DNA of 49,287 nucleotides from Porphyromonadaceae bacterium UBA7207 (GCA_002490635.1 DKUJ01000003.1:1-49287); one strand, 5' to 3'. Counted from the stretch's first letter, positions 6,882 to 15,642 are shown. The notes: generated from the sequence alone by a model not told the origin. A program made the numbers and translations.

Positions 6882-7991
6882 TTATCGTCTTGTGCGCCTT
6901 ACACTGCGTGTTGCGCCGCTGCTTCCGGAACTAGAGCTTCGCTTTGGCTCTTTTACTTTTTTTGTGGAACGCCTTGTAGATCGTTTTGTCACTCGGGAAG
7001 GAGTTGTCGCGCTTGTGCTTGGTTCCACCGATGAACTGTCGGCACCTGCGGCGAGTGCTTCGCGGGCTTCACGTGCGGCAATTACCTCTTCGCGCGACGG
7101 AACCCACAGTTTGTCTTCGAAATGTTCCAGCCGCGACTGTATGCTGTCCTGGGCACGACGGAGATTGTCCGGGTCTGGGTGCATCTGCGCAAGGGATCGG
7201 TTCTTCAGGTTGCGGGTCTTGTAGATGTCGCCTTGATACATATTCAGAGTGAAGAAATCATCATATGTGCATGTGGGAAGATTGTTATCATCATCTACAA
7301 AGATAGCCTGAGACGCCAGATGGGGACGGAGTTTAGCGAACTGAATCCAGAACATAGGGTAGCGCAGAGCATCTCCGCCGAAGTCGCCTGTACGGTGAAG
7401 CACAGGGCAGATGGCCTCCACAACAGGACGCAAACGGTTTTGGCGTGTATCGAACTCCCATCGTTCGATTACGAAATATGACAGTACCTCGTTGGTGGGT
7501 ACATCATTCTCGTCGATTTCAAATCTGGGGTTCCGCTCTGTGGAACCGCGCCCTTCGGTATACGGTATATGGAAGCGGTCGAGTACATCCCTGGCCTTTA
7601 CCTGATATTGCTCGGTAAATATCTCTCTTCCATCGAGATATTCATATGCCGGTATCTGTCCGGAGGCGAAAAGCTTTAGAATGATTCTGAAGAGATTTTC
7701 CTGTCCATCGACCGGTTCTTCCGGAAAATAGAGAGCCGCATTCTCATCCTTGTCAAGGTCGATGCTGCGGTATATGACCTTCTGCCACTGCCTGTCGGCA
7801 TCGGTGATTGAGGAATTGCTGCTGCCGAAAAAATTCTGCATGCGCTCGCTTACTGCCGTAACGGACTGCGTAGCGTTTCGGTCGTTGTCGCGCCGGCGCA
7901 CCACACCACGACTCTCGTCCTGTGCGACGGCACCGAAAACAGAAGAACCCAACAATAGAATCGGTATGACTTTCCGGAGATTCTGTTTCAT
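6882..7991 (-). CDS. gldN: T9SS ring protein GldN/PorN with basic C-terminal tail
   Basis: This 369-residue protein has a signal peptide (VIPILLLGSSVFGAVAQ). It is recognised as GldN/PorN by its place as last gene of the gldKLMN order and by its body: WQKVIYRSIDLDKDENAALYFPE, GQIPAYEYLDGREIFTE and YFVIERWEFDTRQNRLRP. PorN partners the lipoprotein PorK in the large periplasmic ring under the outer membrane that couples to the PorLM motor. The last 45 or so residues are a low-complexity Ser/Arg/Lys tail (TKRSTRRSTKKVKEPKRSS and a final RSVRRTRR) that I do not associate with the family core. It is 22 bases downstream of gldM and is followed by a terminator hairpin. Confidence 0.95.
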   Translation of the reverse strand: MKQNLRKVIPILLLGSSVFGAVAQDESRGVVRRRDNDRNATQSVTAVSERMQNFFGSSNSSITDADRQWQKVIYRSIDLDKDENAALYFPEEPVDGQENLFRIILKLFASGQIPAYEYLDGREIFTEQYQVKARDVLDRFHIPYTEGRGSTERNPRFEIDENDVPTNEVLSYFVIERWEFDTRQNRLRPVVEAICPVLHRTGDFGGDALRYPMFWIQFAKLRPHLASQAIFVDDDNNLPTCTYDDFFTLNMYQGDIYKTRNLKNRSLAQMHPDPDNLRRAQDSIQSRLEHFEDKLWVPSREEVIAAREAREALAAGADSSSVEPSTSATTPSRVTKRSTRRSTKKVKEPKRSSSSGSSGATRSVRRTRR

Positions 7992-8013
7992 ATATTTAGT
8001 ACTGAATATACTC

Positions 8014-9579
8014 TTAATTTACAATAACTTCCATTGGCGACAGGTCGCGGGTTGTCCCATCTAGACCTTTGGCGCGGATTCTTGATATATAGAACCGCTT
8101 GCCGCGGCTGAGACGCTGTATCTTCTGCTTCTGTCCCGGCGAGAATGCCGCACCCTGGCTGATGTCGGTTATGGCATTGCCCATCGAGTCGAACATCACA
8201 GTCTCGAAGCTGAGAACTTCGAAAGGTGTATCGAGCAGGCCATCGTCGATTGCGGCCTGCAGACTTTGTGCATTGAGCAGAATGGCTTTCTGGATAGGGC
8301 GTCCGCCGCGATAGTGCTCAACGGCTCCAGATGCATCTGTATAAGCGATGAATGGAGTAGGGTCGGGGAGTCTCCTCACACGGAAAGTGCTTGAAGCCAC
8401 ATTTACCGGCCGGCCGTCCATGCTTGCCGTTATACTCACCACAGCCTCCTCGCCCACGCGCTCGGGGCGAGCAATCCAGGAGTCGCCGCTGCGAACGAGC
8501 GATCCATTGGTCATGGTGGCGGATATTTCATTCATTGCAACACCGGGAACGGAGATGCTCACCGGGTTGTCGATTCCCGCATACAGTACATTCATCATTG
8601 TCGCGGAAACTGTTGCCATTGGCTCTATGACTGTGTAGGATGATGTGAAATTGCGACGTGTCGTAGAGCCATCGCTGTTGGCTACTTCAAGATATCCTTC
8701 GTAGGTGAAGTCTCCGGTTGCTCCGGTGGTCACCTGATACAGTCCGTGGTTGTTTTCGAGTTCCACGCCTCCGATATATACTTTGGGGCGCTGGGTGGTG
8801 TCGACGGCGGCAAGAAGTATATTGGCCGAATATGTACCACCGCGCATTACAAGACGGCTCGAAGGCAGCACATAGGCATTGAGTTCGTTCACTCGGAGAT
8901 CGCCGGCGTCGACCTGGCTGAGAAGCGACGACAGGACTTCTCCTTCGGCATAGAGGATGTCGTTCTGCAGTTTCGAGAGAAGTGTGATAGCTGCGACAAC
9001 CGGCTGATGGTCGAAGCGGCTCTCTTCCCACAGTTGCGGAGCGAGCGTTCCCTGGCGTGTCACATGGTCGGTGGCGAGAGAGTGTGCTATGTTGGCACGC
9101 TGTATGCTATCGGGTATCAATGCCGTAACAGACTCACGATATTCTCCGATACGCTGCCGCAGAAGCCGACCTCGGTGCGCTCCGGGAGTCAGCATTACCA
9201 CAGCGGCGCTTTCGAGATCATCACGGTTGCTGATGTTGTCCACGTCGCCATCGTCGCCATCGGCCTTTCGCACTATCAACTGCTTTAATGTGTCCACATA
9301 CATGTACAGCTTGCGCGTTTCCATCCGCACTTCGGAAGCCTTTTCGAGCCACGTGCGGGCCTTTTCGGGGTTTTGCTGTGCGAGTGACTGGAGCTGCCTG
9401 TATATGGCGCTGTTCCGTTGGTCGACGTTGATGTTGGAGCGCTTCAAGCCATCATGCACCTGAGTGAAGCCATCGAGAACATCGCTGCTGACATTGAGGG
9501 CGAGCATTGCCGTGAGGACGATGTACATAAGGTTAATCATCTTCTGTCGCGGCGACATGCGGGTGTTGTTTGCTCCCAT
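8014..9579 (-). CDS. gldM: T9SS motor protein GldM/PorM
   Basis: This 521-residue protein carries the family N-terminus NTRMSPRQKMINLMYIVLTAMLALNVSSDVLDGF: a short cytoplasmic part, one inner-membrane helix near residues 14-33 and then a long periplasmic part. The periplasmic region begins helical (to about residue 220) and continues as beta-rich domains, as in known GldM/PorM structures, where a dimeric shaft spans the periplasm. With GldL it forms the proton-driven rotary motor of type IX secretion and gliding, and contacts the GldKN ring. The length is typical. It lies 30 bases after gldL and 22 bases before gldN, in one minus-strand operon. Confidence 0.96.
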   Translation of the reverse strand: MGANNTRMSPRQKMINLMYIVLTAMLALNVSSDVLDGFTQVHDGLKRSNINVDQRNSAIYRQLQSLAQQNPEKARTWLEKASEVRMETRKLYMYVDTLKQLIVRKADGDDGDVDNISNRDDLESAAVVMLTPGAHRGRLLRQRIGEYRESVTALIPDSIQRANIAHSLATDHVTRQGTLAPQLWEESRFDHQPVVAAITLLSKLQNDILYAEGEVLSSLLSQVDAGDLRVNELNAYVLPSSRLVMRGGTYSANILLAAVDTTQRPKVYIGGVELENNHGLYQVTTGATGDFTYEGYLEVANSDGSTTRRNFTSSYTVIEPMATVSATMMNVLYAGIDNPVSISVPGVAMNEISATMTNGSLVRSGDSWIARPERVGEEAVVSITASMDGRPVNVASSTFRVRRLPDPTPFIAYTDASGAVEHYRGGRPIQKAILLNAQSLQAAIDDGLLDTPFEVLSFETVMFDSMGNAITDISQGAAFSPGQKQKIQRLSRGKRFYISRIRAKGLDGTTRDLSPMEVIVN

Positions 9580-9609
9580 ATTCTAATAACGATAGTTATA
9601 ATCCAGGCG

Positions 9610-10599
9610 TTAACGAGTTGCCTGCGCGGCTTCGTTCTCTACGGGTTGCACGGGCTGTGTGTGCGCGATATGGTCGGTGTTCACAGGCACACCGTCGAGG
9701 CCGGGATGCGGTGCGGCAGGCCGATAGAGATTCACGGTCATGGCAGTCAGCATTTTCTCGTACACTGAGTTCAGCTGCTGCATGTATCGTGCCATACGTT
9801 CGGTTTCCTCGCAATAGCGGGCGCTCTGATTGGCACTTTTCTCGTACATGTCGCGGATATCTTTTATACCGCGGTTGACACGGTCGATCGAGTCTATCTG
9901 CGACGACACACTACGCAACTGCAGTTCGTAGATAGTATTCAGGCCGGATATGTTGCGGTGCAGATCGGTCATCTGGGCCACATATCCTTCTGAGGATGCC
10001 GATATGGCGGCCGAGTTTTCGGTAATGGCACGATAACTGCCAAGAAGAGTGGCCGACACTTCGTTAAGTGCTGCTGTAGTGGCATGCAGGCGCTCCATGT
10101 CCTGGGCGATGGCTCCGATACCATCGAGATATTTCTGAGTGGCCTCGGTCAGTTCTGCCATTCTGGAAAGCTGGTCGGCTGCGGCAGCCATTTTGGATAT
10201 GCTGTCAGATAGCGAGCGGGAATCGGCTTCGCTGAGGTCGATATTATCTGGAATACCAACTGCACGACGGGCCTGGGCAGCAGAGACAACATGCCCGGCA
10301 GATCGGTCAGAGCCTGCCTCTGCGGCATCTGTGCTGTTGTCGCCAAGTGCAGGATACACTTTCTCCCATTCATATTCTTTGGGTGGACGGTCGAATGCGG
10401 TGAGCAGGAACATGAGTACTTCCGTTCCCATACCTATCGACAGAAGCTCGTTGCCTCCGGGAAGATGCAGGATTTTGAACAAGGCGCCCCATATCACGAT
10501 TGCCGCGCCAATTGAATATGCGAAGTTGAAGAACCGCTGGCCTTTTTCGCTACCGATGAAAGCGCCGATGCCACGGCGGTATGTCTGTATTTTTCCCAT
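9610..10599 (-). CDS. gldL: T9SS motor protein GldL/PorL
   Basis: This 329-residue protein has two membrane helices in the first 75 residues (FNFAYSIGAAIVIWGALFKI and LLSIGMGTEVLMFLLTAF). Glu60 in GTEVLMFLLTAFDRPP matches the membrane glutamate required for proton-motive function in characterised GldL/PorL. The rest is cytoplasmic, with long helices and coiled-coil character (repeated heptad-like A/L/S around residues 110-280), followed by a Pro-rich end. GldL pentamers surround the GldM dimer as the stator of the rotary motor. The gene is 30 bases downstream of gldK. Confidence 0.96.
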   Translation of the reverse strand: MGKIQTYRRGIGAFIGSEKGQRFFNFAYSIGAAIVIWGALFKILHLPGGNELLSIGMGTEVLMFLLTAFDRPPKEYEWEKVYPALGDNSTDAAEAGSDRSAGHVVSAAQARRAVGIPDNIDLSEADSRSLSDSISKMAAAADQLSRMAELTEATQKYLDGIGAIAQDMERLHATTAALNEVSATLLGSYRAITENSAAISASSEGYVAQMTDLHRNISGLNTIYELQLRSVSSQIDSIDRVNRGIKDIRDMYEKSANQSARYCEETERMARYMQQLNSVYEKMLTAMTVNLYRPAAPHPGLDGVPVNTDHIAHTQPVQPVENEAAQATR

Positions 10600-10629
10600 T
10601 TTCGGTGTCTGGTCTTGGAGAGATTAATA

Positions 10630-12075
10630 TCAACGGCCGTTATTCTGTTTCTGGCCTTTGGCGAAGCCGATCTGTGTGCGCACGCATCGGAATCCGATGT
10701 AGCTGCGCTGTTCGTTCTGGTATTCCCACATCCTAAGATCCGAGCGCACGTTGTGTGCGACGTCTTTCCACGAACCGCCGCGCACTATCTTGCGCTTCAT
10801 GCGATACGGATCCTCAACTGCGGCATCGTAGCGGTACTCAGGATTGAGATCGGAAGTGAGTCGGGATACGCTTTCAACAAAGGCGGTGGAAGTCCACTCG
10901 CTCACATTGCCGGCCATGTCGTAAAGGCCGAAATCGTTGGGCGCGTATGTGCCGGTGCGGGATGTTATCACATGTCCGTCGCGCACATAATTACCTTCGG
11001 CGGGCTTGAAATTGGCATAGAAACAGCCTTTGTCCTCGCTCATGGTAAGGTCGCCCTCCCAGGGGTACATGTTCTCGTTCACACCAGCCCTGGCGGCATA
11101 CTCCCATTCGGCTTCGGTAGGAAGACGATATGGTTCCACATACACGCCTTCACGGCCAAGCGAACGCCGCAGGTAGTCGGTGCGCCAGTTGGCGAACGCG
11201 TTGGCCTGTTCCCAGCTCACTCCCACTACAGGGTATTCACTGTATCCGCCATGCGCGAAGTACATGCGCACATACGGCTCGTTGTATGCGTTTTCAAAAT
11301 CGTTTATCCAGGCCGTGGTATCGGGATACACGTTCACAATATAAGTGTTCAGGAAGTCGTAGTCTCCGGTAAGACCGCGCGAGATTGTCTGGCGCACAAT
11401 TTCGCCGTCCTCGTTAACCCATGCAGTATCCTTTGTAATCTGAGGCACGTCGGATGGAGCGGGGTAGTCGGTATTGTAATTCCTGCGCCGCGGGTTGAGA
11501 CGGTTGCGGCGTCTGGCAGCTTCCGTGTGGTTGTACACTTCATAACGGTAGTTGAGCTGCTCGGCATCGAGTTCGCGCACTCCCGTGATAGGGTTCGTGC
11601 GGTACACGCTTTCAATCGCCCGGAGTTCGTCTTCATTGGGATTGCGCCATGGAATAGCCTTGTTCCAGTTGAGATGAGGAGTAACAGGGTTGCCCTCTCG
11701 ATCCTCTTCTATCTTGAACTCCTCGTTTCCGCCGAAAGCAGGGTCGGCAAGGCGTTCGCGGATAATGGAGTCGCGAACCCAAAATACGAACTGCTTGTAC
11801 TTGCTGTTGGTTATCTCTGTTTCATCCATCCAGAAACCATCGACAGAGATACCTCTGGCATCGGCCTTGAGATTCCACAAAGAATCATCTTTGGCAACGC
11901 CTACTTTCATGGAGCCTCTGTCGACAAGTACCATTCCGTATGGTGTGGGTTCGGCCCATGAAGTACCGCCGACTCCCGTAACCTCTCCACCGGCAGAAGA
12001 GCGTCCGCCGGATGCGCAGGAAGCCAAAGCTGCCGAGGCAACAACGGTTATGGCTATGCAGTTGACTTTGTTCAT
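10630..12075 (-). CDS. gldK: T9SS outer-membrane ring lipoprotein GldK/PorK
   Basis: This 481-residue protein has a lipoprotein signal: hydrophobic IAITVVASAALASC with lipobox L-A-S-C and the lipidated cysteine at residue 20. From about residue 45 it shows the formylglycine-generating-enzyme/sulfatase-modifying fold (YGMVLVDRGSMKVG, LPTEAEWEYAARAGVNENMY, GLYDMAGNVSEWTSTAFV, KIVRGGSWKDVAHNVRS, IGFRCVRT). In GldK/PorK this fold is structural and builds, with GldN, the periplasmic ring anchored to the outer membrane. It lies 34 bases after porP. A long open frame on the opposite strand is only a codon-bias shadow. Confidence 0.96.
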   Translation of the reverse strand: MNKVNCIAITVVASAALASCASGGRSSAGGEVTGVGGTSWAEPTPYGMVLVDRGSMKVGVAKDDSLWNLKADARGISVDGFWMDETEITNSKYKQFVFWVRDSIIRERLADPAFGGNEEFKIEEDREGNPVTPHLNWNKAIPWRNPNEDELRAIESVYRTNPITGVRELDAEQLNYRYEVYNHTEAARRRNRLNPRRRNYNTDYPAPSDVPQITKDTAWVNEDGEIVRQTISRGLTGDYDFLNTYIVNVYPDTTAWINDFENAYNEPYVRMYFAHGGYSEYPVVGVSWEQANAFANWRTDYLRRSLGREGVYVEPYRLPTEAEWEYAARAGVNENMYPWEGDLTMSEDKGCFYANFKPAEGNYVRDGHVITSRTGTYAPNDFGLYDMAGNVSEWTSTAFVESVSRLTSDLNPEYRYDAAVEDPYRMKRKIVRGGSWKDVAHNVRSDLRMWEYQNEQRSYIGFRCVRTQIGFAKGQKQNNGR

Positions 12076-12109
12076 ATAAAGCTTTAGATATTCTTCGTTT
12101 ATTTTTGTT

Positions 12110-13123
12110 CTACATCAGCCGCACGCTTTTATGGCGATTGCGGTTTTTCTCTCCCATGTCGAGTTTCAGGCTGTAGCCGAGCCATAACTCATGGCTGCCG
12201 GAGGACGCCTTGCCGAGTGCGGTGGTCGAGTAATCGAAACTATAGCCGATATAGAAATTCTTTATTTCAGCAGCAACAGTAGCTATTATAGCATCGTTCC
12301 ACCTGTATCCGACACCAAAACTGAGAAATTTCCGATAGCGGGTTCTGGCAGTGATTTCTCCGGTGGTGAAAGTGAAATCACTTTTCACCATCACCGATGG
12401 TATTATTTCAAATAACGTGTTTTTTACCGGAATATTGCATCCTCCCATGAAATAGAGAGTACGGTGTGCCGTGAAACTGAAATTCCGCTCCACGCCTTGA
12501 GAACCACCGGTTCCTTCCGCGGTCATCGTTACTGTAGGATTGTTGAGATGTGTGCAACTCAGCCCCGCCCAGAACAAACGATGTTTGTAATAGATGCCGG
12601 CTGCGACATCCAGACCGGTGCCATGGATGTCGCTGGTAGGGATTCCTTCATCAGAGCCCTGGTGGAAGTCATCATCATCGGGCAAATATACTTCCGAACC
12701 TTTGAAAGACTGGTCGTACATTCCTATTCCGAGACCCACAGTCCATTCGCCTCCAAGCTTCTTGAACTTGTATCCCAACTGTGCGTCGATGTTCAGCGTG
12801 CTGTAGAGGCCTTGGCTTTCCTGATTCACCATCAAGCCCACGCCGATGCGCTGCGTGGCAATTTTAACCGGCATGTCGGCAACGCCGGCAAACGTCTGGG
12901 GCGCATTGTCGACGCCAACCCACTGGAGCCGCGCACCAGCCCGTATCCTTACAAAATCGGTAAGACCGATGGCCGCAGGATTATAAAACGAAGGAGCCTC
13001 ATAATATTGCGAGAACTGGGCATCGGTCTGTGCCGTACACACAGCAACCGCACATAGGCCACACGCCACCGAAAACGACCGACAATACTTTCCTGTATTT
13101 CTCAGATCTACTTTTCTCATCAT
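12110..13123 (-). CDS. porP: PorP/SprF-family type IX membrane protein
   Basis: This 337-residue protein has an N-terminal export signal ending in CAVAVCTAQTDA. The family hallmark AQFSQYYEAPSFYNPAAIGL follows at about residues 35-55. The remainder alternates short beta strands with turns, consistent with a 14-strand outer-membrane barrel as in PorP/SprF, and ends near HELWLGYSLKLD. PorP is an outer-membrane partner of the T9SS; in characterised systems PorP-like proteins bridge the periplasmic PorKN ring, PorE or surface adhesins. The start codon overlaps the porT stop (ATGA), showing coupling, and gldK follows 34 bases later, the classic porPKLMN order. Confidence 0.93.
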   Translation of the reverse strand: MMRKVDLRNTGKYCRSFSVACGLCAVAVCTAQTDAQFSQYYEAPSFYNPAAIGLTDFVRIRAGARLQWVGVDNAPQTFAGVADMPVKIATQRIGVGLMVNQESQGLYSTLNIDAQLGYKFKKLGGEWTVGLGIGMYDQSFKGSEVYLPDDDDFHQGSDEGIPTSDIHGTGLDVAAGIYYKHRLFWAGLSCTHLNNPTVTMTAEGTGGSQGVERNFSFTAHRTLYFMGGCNIPVKNTLFEIIPSVMVKSDFTFTTGEITARTRYRKFLSFGVGYRWNDAIIATVAAEIKNFYIGYSFDYSTTALGKASSGSHELWLGYSLKLDMGEKNRNRHKSVRLM

Positions 13124-13839
13124 TCAAAATAAAAAGTGAGAATCACCATCTTTGAAGTGGCCTTGGCCAGTGATTGTGTATATTTGAACTTATCCGGGTC
13201 ATCGATAAGATCAGGACGGTCATGTACAAGTACATCTGAAAGCCCAAAGCAGAATTTCAATTCAGGTACAAGTTTGAAGTAGGGGAGATAAAAATCAAAT
13301 CCGAAGCCTACGGTAAGATAGATATCACTGCTTTTAAGCTGGAGAAAGTCGGAACGCTTCTTGCCGACGTCGAACGCCGGCATCACACCACCCACAAGGT
13401 AGGGGCGGGCATTACGCCATCTCATCGCAGAGTATTTCAGCTCAATTGGTAGCACAACGAATGTGCTTTTCAAATTCTGGCGCTCGGTAAGGTCACCATC
13501 GACATCAACCATCCTCACATCACGGCTGCCAAAGTACATGCCGGGGGTAAACCTCACACTGAAATAATTGTTAAGGCGCAAATCGAATAGACCGTTGACA
13601 CAGAAGCCTGGCTGATATCCGGGTTGGTCGAGTCGCCATTGCTGGCCTTCAGGTGTGATAAATCCATTGTGAGTGAAGCGGATATCCGAGACATACATGC
13701 CTACGGAAAATCCAAGATGCCATTTACGCATATCGGCATACGGACGATTCAGCACTTTGTCGTTGAAAGTACGTGCCTGTAAGCCTCCAGCTGCGGTTAG
13801 CAAAAGAAAAGCAAGAATAATCCGTAAGGTCTTCATCAT
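13120..13839 (-). CDS. porT: Type IX secretion protein PorT, outer-membrane barrel
   Basis: This 239-residue protein has a signal peptide (ILAFLLLTAAGGLQA). The mature part starts with VLNRPYADMRKWHLGFSVGMYVSDIRFTH, close to the PorT consensus (NRPYADL-K-HLGF). Strands such as YFSVRFTPGMYFGSR, STFVVLPIELKYSA, PYLVGGVMPAFD and LVPELKFCFGLSDV suit a small 8-stranded outer-membrane beta barrel. PorT is required for type IX secretion. It heads the operon porT-porP-gldKLMN and overlaps porP by four bases. I find no TAnnTTTG promoter in the immediate upstream 250 bases, so the operon's start point is unresolved. Confidence 0.92.
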   Translation of the reverse strand: MMKTLRIILAFLLLTAAGGLQARTFNDKVLNRPYADMRKWHLGFSVGMYVSDIRFTHNGFITPEGQQWRLDQPGYQPGFCVNGLFDLRLNNYFSVRFTPGMYFGSRDVRMVDVDGDLTERQNLKSTFVVLPIELKYSAMRWRNARPYLVGGVMPAFDVGKKRSDFLQLKSSDIYLTVGFGFDFYLPYFKLVPELKFCFGLSDVLVHDRPDLIDDPDKFKYTQSLAKATSKMVILTFYFE

Positions 13840-14101
13840 ACATATTAACGAATACCGATAACTCTTATTGTCCGGAAGTGAAAAGAAGCATTCGCCAATA
13901 ACAAAACAAATTGGTTTTCAGATATAATCACACGATATATAAGTAATCCGGTTTTATAAATATGTTGTGAATACTTGAAGCAGGTTAGTATCCCCAGCTC
14001 TCTATTTAACATAACACTGATTATAGAACAAAAGAGATAGCGTTTAGCCACAAGAAAATTCATTAGCCAGCTATAATTCCGGTCTATCGGCACTATAAAT
14101 A

Positions 14102-14145
14102 CATCGCAACCACTGTCAACCTATTCCATGGCAGTGATTGCGATG
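14102..14145. other. Long imperfect hairpin in the intergenic gap
   Basis: Bases 14102-14115 (CATCGCAACCACTG) pair with 14132-14145 (CAGTGATTGCGATG) over 14 positions with one mismatch, around a 16-base loop. No gene abuts it on either side, so it is not an obvious terminator. It may be part of an RNA or of the leader of the minus-strand T9SS operon. Confidence 0.55.
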
Positions 14146-14920
14146 CATCGTTATATTTGATGTGATTTCATCATGAATGAGGTAAGTTGGCCGACTCAAG
14201 CGCATCATAACCTCCAGATATGCGCCTAAAATTACGCAGCGTAAAAACAACGTCAGGCATTATCAGAACGGCTACAGCATCGTTATCATCCAAAATGTCC
14301 AACCTGCCACAAATGACAAGTTACCACGCTTGATAACTCCAGAATCAAAATTGTTAATCGCGATATAAATAATGTGAATTATCAAAGAAATCAGAGACTT
14401 ACCGCAAACAAATTGCGCTTGAGACTCTTTATAATTTAGACAATGCGAACATCTACACGTAACGTCAGCGAATTTTGAAATCTGAGAGTTCGACTATATC
14501 CATCTATTAGCAAATGCAATATGTAAACAGCTCTGCTCAGTGTTTTATAAATAGAATCCACAGGGAATTTACAAAGCGAACACCCTGCATGATTCCCAAT
14601 ATCACAGTCGTTTACCGGCTCAACCGTAAAAAGTTCTCACTTGTTTTGTAATTGTAAATGCCGCGCCAAGTGCGCTTCTGTACGCTGTATGATTATTTAA
14701 CACACCCAAGAAGTGCATTATTATCAGTGCATTATATATAAGTTTTAAACTTTTTGTTCATTATTTGCGCTACGGGCGCAAAGCTACATCATTGCGCCTT
14801 TAGCAGGCTGCTATTCTATTGAATAACACTATATTCAGCGTGCCTATTGCATCAATACTTTAATTATTATGCTTATATGTTGCGCCGATTATTATCCGTG
14901 AAAATACGGAAGTTTACAAA

Positions 14921-14955
14921 TGTACAGTTTGAATATGTAAATTGCAAATTGTACA
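14921..14955. promoter_or_regulatory. Paired TGTACA sites upstream of the XRE regulator
   Basis: Two similar sequences, AAATGTACAGTTTG (centred on TGTACA at 14921-14926) and AAATTGTACAGCTTG (TGTACA at 14950-14955), are repeated 29 bases apart. That is close to three helical turns. They lie 17-51 bases upstream of the -33 box of the XRE gene. Further TGTACA hexamers occur at 15461-15466 inside the gene and at 15644-15649 just before crcB. A dimeric HTH protein, possibly the XRE product itself, could bind them (inference). Confidence 0.45.
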
Positions 14956-14971
14956 GCTTGCTATTTTAAAA

Positions 14972-15003
14972 TTTGGATTTACAAATCTTTCTTGCTACTT
15001 TTG
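14972..15003 (+). promoter_or_regulatory. Promoter of the XRE regulator gene
   Basis: A -33 box TTTG (14972-14975) and a -7 box TACTTTTG (14996-15003) are separated by 20 bases, matching the Bacteroidota consensus. Transcription should start near 15008, so the ATG at 15030 is the first usable start and the upstream in-frame TTG at 14973 is excluded. Confidence 0.75.
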
Positions 15004-15029
15004 TACCACCATTTAAGAATGTAAACACC

Positions 15030-15566
15030 ATGAGTCAAGATTCTTTTGAGCCTATAGTTGAGCGACTTAAGCAATATATCGCAGAAAAAGGCCTCACGAA
15101 CACTCAATTTGCCGATAGAGCAGGCATCCCCCGCCCTACTCTATCACAAATCCTGCATGGACGTAATAAAACCATCAATGATGTGCTTCTCCGGAAACTC
15201 GATGCAGCATTTCCCGACTTCAACCTTTCGTGGCTGCTTTTTGGCCGAGGAGATATGCGCAACATCGCGAATTCTGAAATCTCAGAGCCTGAAAATGGAC
15301 TATCAGACGATGACTTCAATTCATCATCAGACAATTACGAACCATTAGGCATATTTGGACTTCTCGACAATAATACAAATATCGATGAGTCGATTCCCCG
15401 ACAGACAAATACCCTCCCGGGTATCAGTGACTGTACTCAGTCCGAGCCGACAAATCAATCTGTACAGTCTAAGCAAGATGCTGGAAATACAGCAAGCGGA
15501 CGAACCATACGTAGCATCATCGTATTTTATTCCGACAACAGTTTCGAAACATTTGCCAAATCTTAA
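15030..15566 (+). CDS. XRE-family HTH regulator with disordered linker and conserved C-terminal strand
   Basis: This is a 178-residue protein. Residues 1-60 are a lambda-repressor-like helix-turn-helix (LKQYIAEKGLTNTQFADRAG, then RPTLSQILHGRNKTINDVLL). Residues of about 75-155 are Ser/Asn/Asp/Gln-rich and probably unstructured. The last 20 residues, including IRSIIVFYSDNSFETF, form an isolated hydrophobic strand pair. The domain order suggests a DNA-binding head and a small protein- or self-association tail. No catalytic peptidase domain of the LexA type is present. The start is fixed by the promoter at 14972-15003. Paired TGTACA sites upstream suggest autoregulation. crcB follows 97 bases downstream. 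Target genes unknown. Confidence 0.85.
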   Translation: MSQDSFEPIVERLKQYIAEKGLTNTQFADRAGIPRPTLSQILHGRNKTINDVLLRKLDAAFPDFNLSWLLFGRGDMRNIANSEISEPENGLSDDDFNSSSDNYEPLGIFGLLDNNTNIDESIPRQTNTLPGISDCTQSEPTNQSVQSKQDAGNTASGRTIRSIIVFYSDNSFETFAKS

Positions 15567-15620
15567 AACAGTCTGGAATATTGCCTAATACACCAAAATT
15601 ATTATAATGAATATAGTGCA

Positions 15621-15642
15621 ATCGGTATGCCATTATACCGAT
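15621..15642. promoter_or_regulatory. Perfect 8-bp inverted repeat before crcB
   Basis: ATCGGTAT (15621-15628) and ATACCGAT (15635-15642) flank a 6-base loop between the XRE stop and the crcB start. No T-run follows on the plus strand, so it is a weak terminator. It could be an operator or attenuator. A TGTACA site begins two bases after it. It does not resemble the fluoride riboswitch fold. Confidence 0.5.

Larger units (their letters stand above)
13840..14971. other. 1.1-kb AT-rich intergenic region with no supported gene
   Basis: This is the only long gap in the window. It is clearly more AT-rich than its neighbours, and stops interrupt all frames; the single 82-codon minus-strand frame at 13845-14093 resembles nothing and has no promoter or signal. 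It contains a long hairpin (14102-14145), a 7-bp GC-rich hairpin TTTGCGC/GCGCAAA (14764-14782), two copies of AGTGCATTAT (14712-14721, 14726-14735) and the TGTACA pair before the XRE gene. It could hold a long leader for the T9SS operon, a small RNA or decayed sequence; the bases alone do not decide. Confidence 0.6.

Noticed and set aside
10615..11961. Long plus-strand open frame (about 448 codons) opposite gldK
   Set aside because: It is the mirror of a certain gene with strong codon bias; its translation has no recognisable domain and no promoter, and shows Cys/His-rich shadow composition.
13845..14093. 82-codon minus-strand open frame just upstream of porT
   Set aside because: AT-rich, no signal or motif, no promoter, composition like the rest of the noncoding gap. 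Possible but not supportable.
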